Part shown: piece by piece, positions 33,351-41,941 of the stretch | Position numbering within the stretch: position 1 is the stretch's first letter | Layout of the letters: every line of letters starts with the position of its first letter | From: Candidatus Dormiibacterota bacterium | GTDB taxonomy: Bacteria > Chloroflexota > Dormibacteria > Dormibacterales > Dormibacteraceae | DNA: 55,194 bases | Reading direction: 5' to 3' | Assembly: GCA_003139695.1 (NCBI GenBank) | Contig: PLJM01000018.1 | Coordinates: 160,487-215,680, forward strand | Position numbers and translations under genes: made by a program | The notes under the pieces: generated by a model | The model's database searches: none | Told to the model about the DNA's origin: nothing | Seen by the model: the letters and a program-made list of their open reading frames with translations, nothing else

Positions 33351-34015
33351 TTTCGCAGTACGTAGCCGACCGAGCGCACGGTCTTGATCAGCGTTGTGTT
33401 GTGGCCGTTGTCGACCTTGTCGCGCAGGTAGTGAATGTAAATGTCGACGATATTGGACAGCGGCGTTGCCTCGTAACCCCAGACGTGGTCGAGGATCCGC
33501 TGACGGCTCATGACTTGCCCTCGGTGACGCATGAGGAACTCCAGTAGATCGAACTCCTGAGCCGTGAGGCTCAGCTCTTGACCTGCCCGGCGCACCCTAC
33601 GCGCACTCGGTTCCAGCACCAGGTCGGCCACCACCAACCGCTCGGCAGGCTCTCCGGCGCGGCGAAGATGAGCTCGGATCCGCGCAATCAATTCTTCAAT
33701 CGCGAAAGGCTTCACGAGGTAGTCGTCGGCGCCCTGATCGAGGCCGCGGACGCGATCCGGCACGGCGTCCCGGGCGGTCAGCATGATCACCGGCATACGC
33801 ATTCCACGGGCACGAAGCTCGCGACAAACATGGAGCCCATCAAGGCCGGGTAGCGACAGGTCGAGCACGACTGCATCGGGCGCTTTGGCTACGGCGGCCT
33901 CCAAGCCGGTGTCCCCTCGATACTCAACCAGAGCCTGAAAGCCCTCTTCTTCGAGGACCCGGGCCAGAATCCGACTCAGGTTCACTTCATCTTCGATCAC
34001 CAGGACAGAGCTCAC
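33347..34015 (-). CDS. OmpR-family response regulator
   Basis: Response regulator of 222 residues. The receiver domain holds acidic residues EDE at 8-10, the phosphoacceptor Asp52 in VVLDLSLPGLDG, Thr in MLTARD and Lys in DDYLVKPF. The C-terminal winged helix (about 128-222) ends with TVRSVGYVLRK, typical of OmpR/PhoB-type DNA-binding domains. Translationally coupled to the kinase and 9 bases after the b561-like gene. It presumably controls the module's promoters in the divergent region near 34640. Confidence 0.93.
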   Translation of the reverse strand: MSSVLVIEDEVNLSRILARVLEEEGFQALVEYRGDTGLEAAVAKAPDAVVLDLSLPGLDGLHVCRELRARGMRMPVIMLTARDAVPDRVRGLDQGADDYLVKPFAIEELIARIRAHLRRAGEPAERLVVADLVLEPSARRVRRAGQELSLTAQEFDLLEFLMRHRGQVMSRQRILDHVWGYEATPLSNIVDIYIHYLRDKVDNGHNTTLIKTVRSVGYVLRK

Positions 34016-34024
34016 TGCGACTTT

Positions 34025-34630
34025 CTAACCGTCCCTGAAGAAGATGAAAGGGGTCGCATAGGTAAGGCTGGCGGCGGCGAGCACGACACCGGCGACAAGG
34101 CTGCCGACGACTAGCGACCGCCGCGTGAGCGCTGTCCTCGAATGGGAATCCGAGAGTTCCTCACCGGCAGCCTGGCCGGTCCGACTGAGATGGCCGAGGA
34201 CATGGACTGCGGCGGCAGGCAGCCAGATGTAAAAGCTCAATTTGTGGGCTTCGACCCAGATGCTCCCAAAGCGCAGCCCGAACAGCCAGAGGTCAATTCC
34301 CGTGGCGAAGATGGCCAGCGTGGATATGACAACGATCGGCGCGGTGAGTCTCATGAGGAGCTCCGGCGGCCCGGCGCGCCGGTACTGCGGATCGCCGGCG
34401 TAGTAGCGAACGAACCGGTAGCCGGTGGAAGCCATCTTCAGGGCCAGCGGCGGTATGAGCAGAAATCCAAGCAAGAAATGCTCCGGCAGCCACCGCCTGA
34501 CGCTAAGAACTGTTACTCCCATGAGGGCAAGGAGTAACAAAAGCAGTCCGCCAGTGAGCGCCGTCAGGCGCTCATTCGCCGTGACGCTGGATCCAGAGGG
34601 TTCCGGATGCAAGTCGGTGGTGTCTGTCAA
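34025..34630 (-). CDS. Cytochrome b561-like membrane protein
   Basis: Membrane protein of 201 residues with about four or five hydrophobic segments (27-46, 51-70, 93-116, 126-146, 173-196). Histidines lie in or near helices (WLPEHFLLGFLL, VEAHKLSFYIWLPAAAVHVLGH), as expected for a small heme-b protein of the b561/DUF4405 kind. It probably transfers electrons within the membrane. First gene of the minus-strand run leading into the two-component system and apbE. Its start region overlaps the divergent ferric-reductase reading frame; heme binding is inferred. Confidence 0.7.
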   Translation of the reverse strand: MTDTTDLHPEPSGSSVTANERLTALTGGLLLLLLALMGVTVLSVRRWLPEHFLLGFLLIPPLALKMASTGYRFVRYYAGDPQYRRAGPPELLMRLTAPIVVISTLAIFATGIDLWLFGLRFGSIWVEAHKLSFYIWLPAAAVHVLGHLSRTGQAAGEELSDSHSRTALTRRSLVVGSLVAGVVLAAASLTYATPFIFFRDG

Positions 34631-34648
34631 GCGGGGAGTCCAGACTCG

Positions 34649-36130
34649 ATGTTAGGGACTCTGGATTGGAGCCGGATTGGAGACTACCTCGGACCGCCCC
34701 AATGGAACTCCAATGAACGCGGGCTAGCCTTGGTGCTCAGCTTGAGGCCACTAGCCAGTACTCCCGAGACGGAATTCGTGCCCCGCCGAGCGCATTCAGC
34801 GTGGTCGAGGTCAGACCTTGCCTACGCCGTTTTTATTGTCAACGCCGTGGCCATCATGGGCTTCTGGTGGCTTAGCTCGGGCTTCGAGATCACCCGCAAT
34901 CCATCCGACTTTTACAACGGCATAGGCCGTGTGACAGGGCTGCTTGGGACCTACCTCGTCCTCTGGCAGCTGTTGTTCATGGCTCGGGTGCCGTGGCTGG
35001 AGCACGCATTCGGCCTGGAGCGGATGGCGGTGCTCCACAAATGGAATGGTTACCTCGCCATTGGCTTACTGATCGGTCACGCCGTCTTTCAGACCCTGGG
35101 TTACCAGCTTGGGGACGGCAAGGACGTTGCCAGTCAGTTGGCTGACTTCATCAACAGCTACCAAGGACTGCTTGCGGCCATCGTCGCGCTTGGACTCTTC
35201 GTCGTCGTTGTGGTGTTGTCTGTCACCGTCGCAAGACGCCACCTCGCCTACGAGACCTGGTACTTCATCCATCTCTATGCCTACCTGGCGGTGGTGCTCG
35301 CGTTCAGCCACCAGTTGGCCACCGGCGTCGACTTCGCGGGAAACCCCGCGTTCGTGTGGTACTGGTGCGCGCTATACGTCGTGGTCGGTGGCTCCCTCGT
35401 TTTTTACCGTATAGGTGGACCGCTGGCCACCTACCGGCGCCACCGCTTTCGTGTCCAAGCAGTCGAAAAGGAGGCACGCGGGGTCTTCTCGATATACATC
35501 ACCGGCCGGGACCTTGACCAATTCGAGGCGGAGGCCGGTCAGTTTGCAATCTGGCGATTCATGGACCGCAGGCGCTGGTGGCAAGCCCACCCATTTTCGA
35601 TCTCAGCTGTCCCCAATGGGCGACGATTGCGCATCACCGTGAAGAACATCGGCGATTTCACGAGCTACATCCACACTTTGAAGCCTGGCACCCCCATCTT
35701 GGTCGACGGCCCATTCGGCAAGTTCATCGAGCGACCAAAGAATTCGAAAGTCTTGCTGATCGCCGGCGGGATCGGCATCACCCCCATCCGGCCCCTGGCC
35801 GAGGAGATGGCGGCAGACGGGTTCGATGTTCGTGTCCTCTATCGTGCTCACAGTGAAAATGACCTCGTTTTCAAGAAGGAATTGGACGCCCTTTCCTCAC
35901 GGGAAGAATCGGTGCAGGTCGATTACCTTCTGACTCAAGGTGGCAGCCGCCGAAACAGCCGCGACGGGTGGTTCTCACCTACCAGCCTCACCAGGCTCGT
36001 TCCAGACATCTTTGAGCGCGTCGTTTATGTGTGCGGACCGATGGGGATGATGGTGCTCGTCCGCTCCTCCCTCGAGGCACTTGGAATTCCGGCTGGCCAA
36101 ATTCGAACGGAGGTCTTTCGACTGCAATGA
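34649..36130 (+). CDS. Ferric reductase-like transmembrane flavocytochrome
   Basis: Protein of 493 residues with an N-terminal ferric-reductase-type heme domain of six helices (about 60-255; histidines in VLHKWNGYLAIGLLIGHAVF and YFIHLYAYLAVVLAFSHQ). It then has an FAD-binding domain (HPFSISAVP motif) and an NAD(P)-binding domain (VLLIAGGIGITPIRPLAEE and the terminal VYVCGPMGMM). It takes electrons from cytosolic NAD(P)H through FAD and two hemes across the membrane. The frame is open to 34607; ATG 34649 is taken as start without strong support. Its stop overlaps the FMN-binding gene start (ATGA), suggesting direct partnership. Confidence 0.9.
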   Translation: MLGTLDWSRIGDYLGPPQWNSNERGLALVLSLRPLASTPETEFVPRRAHSAWSRSDLAYAVFIVNAVAIMGFWWLSSGFEITRNPSDFYNGIGRVTGLLGTYLVLWQLLFMARVPWLEHAFGLERMAVLHKWNGYLAIGLLIGHAVFQTLGYQLGDGKDVASQLADFINSYQGLLAAIVALGLFVVVVVLSVTVARRHLAYETWYFIHLYAYLAVVLAFSHQLATGVDFAGNPAFVWYWCALYVVVGGSLVFYRIGGPLATYRRHRFRVQAVEKEARGVFSIYITGRDLDQFEAEAGQFAIWRFMDRRRWWQAHPFSISAVPNGRRLRITVKNIGDFTSYIHTLKPGTPILVDGPFGKFIERPKNSKVLLIAGGIGITPIRPLAEEMAADGFDVRVLYRAHSENDLVFKKELDALSSREESVQVDYLLTQGGSRRNSRDGWFSPTSLTRLVPDIFERVVYVCGPMGMMVLVRSSLEALGIPAGQIRTEVFRLQ

Positions 36131-36630
36131 AGAGGGCAACCATCGTCACAGGTGTGACCGTAGTCGGCCTCGCCTGGCTTCTCAACTACAAGGTCACGCC
36201 GCCTCAGCTGACAGCGCTCTCACCAGCATCTCCAACCCAAGGGCCTGGCAACCCGGCGAGTCCATCGGCATCACCTTCCGCAACAGCATCACCCTTGGCT
36301 TCGCCTTCGGCCGCTCCGACGCCGCCGCCTTCGCCCTCGCCCACTGCGCTGAACGGCTCCTTCACCGGGTCTGATTTCCCAAATCGCTACGGTGACGTAC
36401 AGGTGCGAGTGGTCATCTCTGGTGGGCGAATCACCGACGTCCAGGCGGTCCAGCTTCCGACCGACCGAGCAGAGTCGGCGTACATCAGCCAACAGGCCGG
36501 CCCCTGGCTGCGCACGGAGGCACTGCAGGCGCAGAGCGCGAACATCGACATCATCAGTGGAGCGACCTACACCAGTCAGTCTTATGCGCAGTCGCTCGAG
36601 TCGGCCCTGCAGCAGGCACACATGGGCTAG
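36127..36630 (+). CDS. Membrane-anchored FMN-binding domain protein, ApbE target
   Basis: Protein of 167 residues: N-terminal signal anchor (residues 5-21), a Ser/Pro/Ala-rich linker (about 31-75), and an FMN_bind domain (about 78-163) of RnfG/NqrC type. The flavinylation motif DIISGATYTSQSYAQSL is intact, with Thr147 the expected site of covalent FMN attached by ApbE. The linker would hold the flavin domain away from the membrane so it can take electrons from the flavocytochrome encoded just upstream and pass them to an external acceptor. Confidence 0.9.
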   Translation: MKRATIVTGVTVVGLAWLLNYKVTPPQLTALSPASPTQGPGNPASPSASPSATASPLASPSAAPTPPPSPSPTALNGSFTGSDFPNRYGDVQVRVVISGGRITDVQAVQLPTDRAESAYISQQAGPWLRTEALQAQSANIDIISGATYTSQSYAQSLESALQQAHMG

Positions 36631-36709
36631 ATGGATTAAACCCGACCCGGCGGCTCCTGAAGGGCGATCGCGTATCAGGCTTCTGTCGTGGGATTGGCGA
36701 AGGGCGAGA

Positions 36710-37087
36710 CTAAGCGCCCGAACGCTTTGAGTCTGCCCTGTCCTGGCAGGTCAGGCACCTGGTGGACTCCGGGCGGAAACTCAGCCGAGCCGCGCTGATT
36801 CGAGCTCCGCAGTCTTCGCACAGGCCATAACCGCCCGCGTCAAGCACATCTATCGCATGAGCAAGTTGGGCCGAAGCATCGACAGTGGCTGACTCGAGGG
36901 CGGTGGCGAAATTTATCTCGGACACGCGCTGTGCGCGGTCCAGCTCGTCGAGGACCTCCTCCTGCATGGACTCCAAATCGCAGGCCAGCGCATGTCGCCG
37001 CACCTCGAGGACCTCGGCCATCGCCGTCAGGCGCAGGCGAATCTGCACAAGGTCGCCATCAGCTCGCACCGACGTTGCACTCAGCAT
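36710..37087 (-). CDS. TraR/DksA-family zinc-finger protein
   Basis: Protein of 125 residues with a long helical N-terminal part (about 15-80) and a C4 zinc finger near the C-terminus (LCEDCGARISAARL and RCLTCQ). DksA/TraR proteins bind in the RNA polymerase secondary channel and adjust initiation, often with ppGpp. The acidic DxxDA tip of true DksA is not evident, so the effect on polymerase is uncertain. Its ATG overlaps the end of a small upstream ORF. Confidence 0.85.
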   Translation of the reverse strand: MLSATSVRADGDLVQIRLRLTAMAEVLEVRRHALACDLESMQEEVLDELDRAQRVSEINFATALESATVDASAQLAHAIDVLDAGGYGLCEDCGARISAARLSFRPESTRCLTCQDRADSKRSGA

Positions 37088-37242
37088 CCCGGCCTCCTCT
37101 CAACCGCGTGCGATCGCACGCCGTTCCACTTGCGCGACCGCCGGTCCAAATAGATTCGCTCCGAACCGCCAGGCGGCGTTAGCTCAGCAGCGACGCGGAA
37201 GCGACGACGCATTGCCACCATCTTGTAGATCCACGTATTCAT
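37081..37242 (-). CDS. Small basic protein upstream of the DksA-type gene
   Basis: ORF of 53 residues, starting MNTWIYKMVAMRRRF and rich in Arg. AGGAG lies 9 bases before its ATG (37242), and its TGA (37083-37081) overlaps the ATG of the DksA-type gene (37087-37085), an arrangement typical of translational coupling. The middle part (GGSERIYLDRRSRKW) is strand-like. I do not recognise a family. It may be a real small protein or a leader peptide; the 170 bases upstream to 37413 show nothing else. Confidence 0.45.
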   Translation of the reverse strand: MNTWIYKMVAMRRRFRVAAELTPPGGSERIYLDRRSRKWNGVRSHAVERRPGC

Positions 37243-37413
37243 GGCTTCCAACTCCTATCGATTCAGTGGCCGTTGCCGGTCCTGACTGACAGGGTGGCGC
37301 GGGCACATGAGCATCGCCTGAGAGGATGCTGCGAATCGGTTGAGAAGTTGGAGTCAAAGAGCTGCGCGACGGGTGGGCCTAAATCGCCGGACCCAACTGC
37401 CGCAGGCCTGAGC

Positions 37414-38793
37414 TCATGCTGCCCGTGGTAGCGGGGGTACTGTGACGCCCGGCGGTTGCACATCCTGCTCCTCGTACTCGCGCGCATGGTCGAACTTGGA
37501 GCGGTCCTTCAGCAACGCCGTGGCTGCGAAGCCGATCACGCAGCAGACAAGGATGTAGAAGCTGATGCTGTACGCGTTGTTCGTCTGCGCGAAAAGATAG
37601 ACCGCGATCAGTGGCGCCGGGCCTCCTGCGATAACCGACGCGAGCTGGTAGCCCAAGGATGCGCCGCTGTAGCGCAACCGGCCGGTGAAGCTCTCGGCGA
37701 TCAGTGCCGCCTGAGGACCGTACTGAATGTCGTGCGGGATCAGCGAGAGCATGATCGTGATGAAGACAACGATCGGTATCGCAGTGCTGTACAGGCCGTA
37801 GTAAGCAAAGCCCCAGACCGCGGTCAGGGCAATGCCGATCATGTAGATCGGCTTACGCCCGAACCGGTCGGAGAGGTGGCCGAACAGTGGTATGGCGACG
37901 AACGAGATGAGGGCGGCGGCGCTCACCGCGTAGACCAGAAACTGGCGCTGGAATTTGAGCGCGGTGACACCGTACGTATAGACGAAAACCGTGAACACAT
38001 AGAAGGGCGCCTGCTCCGGCAAGCGCAGCAAAGCGCTGAGGATGATCTCCCGCCAGTTGAGCTTGATCACCTCGATCATGGGCCGCGCCTCGACGCGCTT
38101 CTCGGCCACGATCGCGCGGAAGATCGGGGTTTCCATGATGCCCAGCCGGATGTATAGGCCGATGCCGACCAGCACGATGCTGAGCAGGAATGGAATTCTC
38201 CAGCCCCAGACCGCGAAGTTGGAGCCGGTGGCCGCGCTGCTCGCGGCTACGACGATGGTCGATATGAGCAGCCCAACTGGAACTCCAAACTGGGGCCAGC
38301 TGGCGAGAAAGCCCTTCCGCTTGGCGCTGCCCCATTCCATCGACATCAGGACCGAGCCGCCCCACTCCCCGCCGACGCCGAGTCCCTGGCACGTGCGAAG
38401 GACTATCAGTATCACAGCTGCCGACAACCCAATCTGCGAGGTGGTCGGCATGACACCAATCAGGAAGGTCGCGAAACCCATTAGGAGCAGGGTCGCGATC
38501 AGTGTGGCCTTGCGGCCGATGCGGTCGCCGTACGTGCCGAACAGCCAGGCGCCGACCGGACGCGCGGCGAAGCCTATGAAGAAAATGGCGAAGGAGTTGA
38601 GAGTGCCGGTGAGCGCGGCCGACTTCGGGAAAAACAGGCTCGGGAAGACGAGGGCCGCCATCGTCCCGTAGAGGAAGTAGTCGTACCACTCGATCGAAGT
38701 GCCGATGGTGCTGGCCACGACGGCCCGCACCAGTTGTCGCTGGTGCTCCTGCGGTGTCATCGCCTGTTCTTGGCCGCCTACCAATTGAGACAT
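37414..38793 (-). CDS. MHS-family MFS transporter (proline/shikimate/citrate-type symporter)
   Basis: Membrane transporter of about 459 residues of the metabolite:H+ symporter group. The MHS hallmark STIGTSIEWYDYFLYG lies in helix 1. GAWLFGTYGDRIGRK (loop 2/3), RTCQGLGVGGEWGGSVLM (helix 4) and FGHLSDRFGRKPIY (second-half loop) are also clear. Transports carboxylates, amino acids or betaines with protons. The frame is open to 38862, but the ATG at 38793, preceded by GAGG, gives the usual N-terminus. Monocistronic. Confidence 0.88.
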   Translation of the reverse strand: MSQLVGGQEQAMTPQEHQRQLVRAVVASTIGTSIEWYDYFLYGTMAALVFPSLFFPKSAALTGTLNSFAIFFIGFAARPVGAWLFGTYGDRIGRKATLIATLLLMGFATFLIGVMPTTSQIGLSAAVILIVLRTCQGLGVGGEWGGSVLMSMEWGSAKRKGFLASWPQFGVPVGLLISTIVVAASSAATGSNFAVWGWRIPFLLSIVLVGIGLYIRLGIMETPIFRAIVAEKRVEARPMIEVIKLNWREIILSALLRLPEQAPFYVFTVFVYTYGVTALKFQRQFLVYAVSAAALISFVAIPLFGHLSDRFGRKPIYMIGIALTAVWGFAYYGLYSTAIPIVVFITIMLSLIPHDIQYGPQAALIAESFTGRLRYSGASLGYQLASVIAGGPAPLIAVYLFAQTNNAYSISFYILVCCVIGFAATALLKDRSKFDHAREYEEQDVQPPGVTVPPLPRAA

Positions 38794-38912
38794 TTCCTCA
38801 CCCCGTGCCGATTCGTCCCTGAGACTTGCATGGTGCGAAATTGCGTGTAACAAATGCAGCAACTTTGGCCACGTAGCGGCGGTGGCACAGCGGGCCGGTA
38901 TAAGCTCCAGGC

Positions 38913-39368
38913 GTGATCGTCAACGTGTGTCCTGCGTCGGTCACGCACGCTTCACCCGATCGTTTATGGAGCGTGCTGAGCGTCCCGGAGCGGTTCGGAG
39001 AGTGGACCGACGCGACGTATCTCTCATCCGACCCAGTGGGCCCTGTCAAGCCGGGCCAGACCATCCATCTGACGGCGCCGGCGTTGGGGCGGAGTTTGCC
39101 AGTTGACATTGAGGTCCACGACGTGGACTCGCAACGCCGCTGGATCGATCTTGTGGTCCGTCTGCCGTTTGGCGTCGAAAACGGCGAACACCTGACCCTC
39201 ACTGAGACGGCCGAGGGCGGCACACTCGTGCGATTCAATTGAGACTTCCGCCTCCCGCCCGGGTGGCGGGGTCGCCTGGTCAAGCTACTTTTCGGCCGTG
39301 AGCTGAGAAAAGGCCCTGAACGGTCGCTACGAGATCTGATCCGCTCCGCGGAGAAGGCGGCGAGCTAG
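38913..39368 (+). CDS. SRPBCC-family protein with in-frame UGA (possible second recoded gene)
   Basis: The reading frame gives 109 residues of an SRPBCC (START/polyketide-cyclase-like) fold, MIVNVCPASVTHASPDRLW onward, then a UGA at 39240-39242, then 42 more residues in the same frame (DFRLPPGWRGRLVKLLFGRE...) ending at TAG 39366-39368. Read through, the product is 151 residues, the family's normal size, and the segment after the UGA is the expected last strand and C-terminal helix. A Cys-rich or Trp position at residue 110 would fit recoding or mutation. A hairpin with SECIS-like geometry follows the UGA. The lipid or small-molecule ligand is unknown. A nonsense mutation remains possible. 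Confidence 0.6.
39254..39270 (+). promoter_or_regulatory. SECIS-like hairpin after the SRPBCC UGA
   Basis: CCCGCC and GGCGGG form a perfect 6-bp stem around the loop CGGGT; a further T-G pair is possible. The loop starts 17 bases after the UGA at 39240-39242 and has a G at its second position, matching the known spacing and loop rule of bacterial SECIS elements. In GC-rich DNA such hairpins also arise by chance. Confidence 0.38.
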
Positions 39369-39399
39369 CACAGGGCAGCGCCCAGTTCCGCGCGGGTTC

Positions 39400-40875
39400 C
39401 TAAACGATTTTGGCGGCTGCTCGCCCGATGACCGCCTCCTCCACTCGATCGCCAAGCTTGTGGTCCACGTGGCGCCAGTAGTCGAAGACGCGGCTTAGGA
39501 CCGGCTCCTCCACACCCTGCTTGACGTGCCCTGCGATGTTCGAGACCAGCCGGTCGCGGGCAGAATCGTCGAGCACCTCTCGCACCATGGTCCCAGCCTG
39601 CCCGAAGTCGTCGTCCTCTCGGTGCAGCGCTTGGGCCGCGCGCACGATCTCACCCGTGACCTCCCACGCCGGATCCTCGCCGAAAAGTTGGGGTGCGGCC
39701 GCGGGCCCTCCAAAGGAGTTCGGCGCGTAGACGGGATCGCCTGGGTTCCGGTACCTCATGGCCCCGTCCTTGTTATAGGAGTTGACCTTGGCATGCTTCG
39801 GATAGTTGACAGGCAGCTGTTGCGCGTTCGTGCCCACCCGGTGTAGGTGGGTGTCGTGATAGCTGAACAGCCGACCGAGAAGCATGCGGTCCGGCGATGG
39901 CCCGATACCTGGGATGAAATTGCTCGGCTCAAACGTCGCCTGCTCGATCTCGGCGAAGTAGTCCTCCGGGTTGCGGTCGAGCACGTAGCGTCCCACTTTG
40001 ATAAGGGGATAGTCCCCATGCGGCAAGACCTTGGTGACGTCGAAAGGGTTGAACCGGTAATTCGCAGCGTCTTCGAAGGGCATGATCTGCACGTTCAGAG
40101 TCCACGTTGGAAGGTCGCCCTTCTTGATAGAGGCCCACAGGTCATGAATGTGCGCGTCGGGATTCTCGCCGGCAATCGCCGTCCCCTCGCCCTGCGTCAG
40201 GAACTCGACACCCTGGTCAGTCTTGAAGTGGTACTTCACCCAGAACCTCTCGCCGCCGGCATTGATCCACATATAGGTATGCGACGAGTACCCGTTCATG
40301 TGCCGCCAACTCCGCGGGATTCCACGGTCACCCATGAGGATGGTCACCTGATGCGCCGACTCCGGCGACAGAGTCCAGAAGTCCCACTGCATGTTGTTAT
40401 CGCGAAGGTGGTTGTCGGCACGGCGCTTTTGCGAGTGGATGAAATCGGAGAACTTCGAGGGGTCGCGAATGAAAAAGACGGGAGTGTTGTTGCCGACCAT
40501 GTCGTAATTGCCGTGCTCGGTGTAGAACTTGAGCGCAAATCCGCGTGGGTCACGAGCGGTGTCGGGGGAGCCCAGCTCGCCGGCGACTGTCGAGAAGCGC
40601 GCAACTGACTCGGTCCTCTTGCCCTTCTGGAAAATGACCGCCTTCGTAAACTGTGAAAGGTCCTCGGTGGCCTCGAAGTAGCCATGAGCTCCACCGCCCT
40701 TGGCATGCACGACCCGCTCGGGCACCCGCTCCCTGTTGAACGCCTGCATCTTCTGGATGACATAGGCGTCCTGGAGCAGGATCGGCCCGGACGGGCCGAT
40801 GGTGAGCGAGTACTCGTCACTCGTAGCCGGCTGGCCGGAGTCGAATGTTGTGTGGGGCCGCTCATCGTCAGTCAT
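39400..40875 (-). CDS. Catalase (monofunctional, heme)
   Basis: Catalase of 491 residues converting hydrogen peroxide to water and oxygen. The catalytic His is in RVVHAKGGGAHGYF, the Asn in DMVGNNTPVFFIRDP, and the proximal heme Tyr in GRLFSYHDTHLHRVG. The small-subunit type (about 480-500 residues) fits. GAGGAG lies before the ATG. It is monocistronic; 196 bases of upstream sequence contain no gene. Cytoplasmic, with no signal peptide. Confidence 0.96.
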   Translation of the reverse strand: MTDDERPHTTFDSGQPATSDEYSLTIGPSGPILLQDAYVIQKMQAFNRERVPERVVHAKGGGAHGYFEATEDLSQFTKAVIFQKGKRTESVARFSTVAGELGSPDTARDPRGFALKFYTEHGNYDMVGNNTPVFFIRDPSKFSDFIHSQKRRADNHLRDNNMQWDFWTLSPESAHQVTILMGDRGIPRSWRHMNGYSSHTYMWINAGGERFWVKYHFKTDQGVEFLTQGEGTAIAGENPDAHIHDLWASIKKGDLPTWTLNVQIMPFEDAANYRFNPFDVTKVLPHGDYPLIKVGRYVLDRNPEDYFAEIEQATFEPSNFIPGIGPSPDRMLLGRLFSYHDTHLHRVGTNAQQLPVNYPKHAKVNSYNKDGAMRYRNPGDPVYAPNSFGGPAAAPQLFGEDPAWEVTGEIVRAAQALHREDDDFGQAGTMVREVLDDSARDRLVSNIAGHVKQGVEEPVLSRVFDYWRHVDHKLGDRVEEAVIGRAAAKIV

Positions 40876-41037
40876 AAGATTTCTCCTCTACTTGTCGCGG
40901 TAACGCTCAGCGGCTTCTCGGAGGTAATCTCCCCCACCTCAGCAGCTCCGAACGTCAGGCGAACTGGTCAGCCTCTCGGCCACCTCACTTCGACTCTACA
41001 CGCGACGATCGGCCAGTGCCGACGTGACCGACGAGTG

Positions 41038-41064
41038 GAGCCGGCGCGACGACCGCGCCGGCTC
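41038..41064 (-). terminator. Strong hairpin after the SGNH hydrolase gene
   Basis: GAGCCGGCGCG and CGCGCCGGCTC form a perfect 11-bp stem with a 5-base loop (ACGAC), starting 7 bases beyond the stop of the minus-strand SGNH hydrolase gene. No T tract follows in either direction, but the stability and position suit a terminator or mRNA 3' end. Confidence 0.6.
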
Positions 41065-41071
41065 GCGAAGG

Positions 41072-41941
41072 TCAATCCCGGGTCGCGGCGGCGTACGTGT
41101 TTTCGACAGTGTGTGCAAGCAGCTGCTGTCCCGATTGACTCGGGTGCACGTCACAGAGGAATTGGTTCGGGGGGCTGGCGTTGAGAAGTCCTGCTTTACA
41201 CGTGTTCCCGCCTGCAAACGAGGTGCTCGCAGCAGACTTGAAAGCGTCGAATGCGTCGGCGACAACCGCATGGTCAGCTCGCGCCGAAGCTGTGATTGCC
41301 TTGTTCAAGAGTTGGGTCAGCCCCGTGGCCGCCGCATCGCTGTAGTCGAGTGAGTAGTAGTTGACGATCATCAGCACGCCGTGAAAATGAGTCGCGCGGA
41401 TTGCGTCGAGGATCGTGCGCATGTTCGCGCTGATGGTGGCGAGCACCTGCGGAAGCCCGTTGGCTATGCACAGAGGGTCGCCGGCACATGCAGTCTCGAG
41501 AAGGAACGCGTCGTTGGCGCCGAGGCCGATGGATACGAGCCTCGTGTTGCGATGCGCCGCAAGAAACGTCTTCGCAAATTGAAGCTGCGTGCCTGTGTAT
41601 GCGACGTGGAGCGGGGCGCTCGCCCGGAATGGGCGACACCCGTTGTCCGCCCCCGTCGCCGAGATGAAGCCACCGGTCGCCTCACCGGGGCAGGATGCGT
41701 TGGTGGTGCTGAAACGGAGCGCCTGACTTACGTAGTCGGGGTAGCCGACGAAGTTGTGCGGATTGGCGTACTCGAATCCCGCCTTGGTGATGTATCCGAA
41801 AACCACGCTGTCACCGAGAGCCAGATAGGGCTGGTCGTCGTTCGCCACCGCGGGGGCGCTCCCGCTCACGAGAAGTGCCAGGGTGCTGATCCCGCCGACC
41901 ACCGTCGCCGCAATACGTTTCATGCCCAGGTGTCTAAACAT
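41072..41941 (-). CDS. Secreted SGNH/GDSL hydrolase
   Basis: Lipase/esterase-like protein of 289 residues. The signal peptide is visible (MFRHLGMKRIAATVVGG..., cleavage expected after SAPAVAND or nearby). The nucleophile block is YLALGDSVVFGY, the Gly/Asn blocks are around LVSIGLGANDAFLL, and the Asp-His pair is in LCDVHPSQSGQQLL. GGAGG lies 6 bases before ATG 41941, so this start is preferred over the open frame to 42052. Pairs of Cys (NASCPGE, NGCRPF, TACAGDPLC) suggest disulphides outside the cell. Substrate unknown. Confidence 0.9.
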   Translation of the reverse strand: MFRHLGMKRIAATVVGGISTLALLVSGSAPAVANDDQPYLALGDSVVFGYITKAGFEYANPHNFVGYPDYVSQALRFSTTNASCPGEATGGFISATGADNGCRPFRASAPLHVAYTGTQLQFAKTFLAAHRNTRLVSIGLGANDAFLLETACAGDPLCIANGLPQVLATISANMRTILDAIRATHFHGVLMIVNYYSLDYSDAAATGLTQLLNKAITASARADHAVVADAFDAFKSAASTSFAGGNTCKAGLLNASPPNQFLCDVHPSQSGQQLLAHTVENTYAAATRD

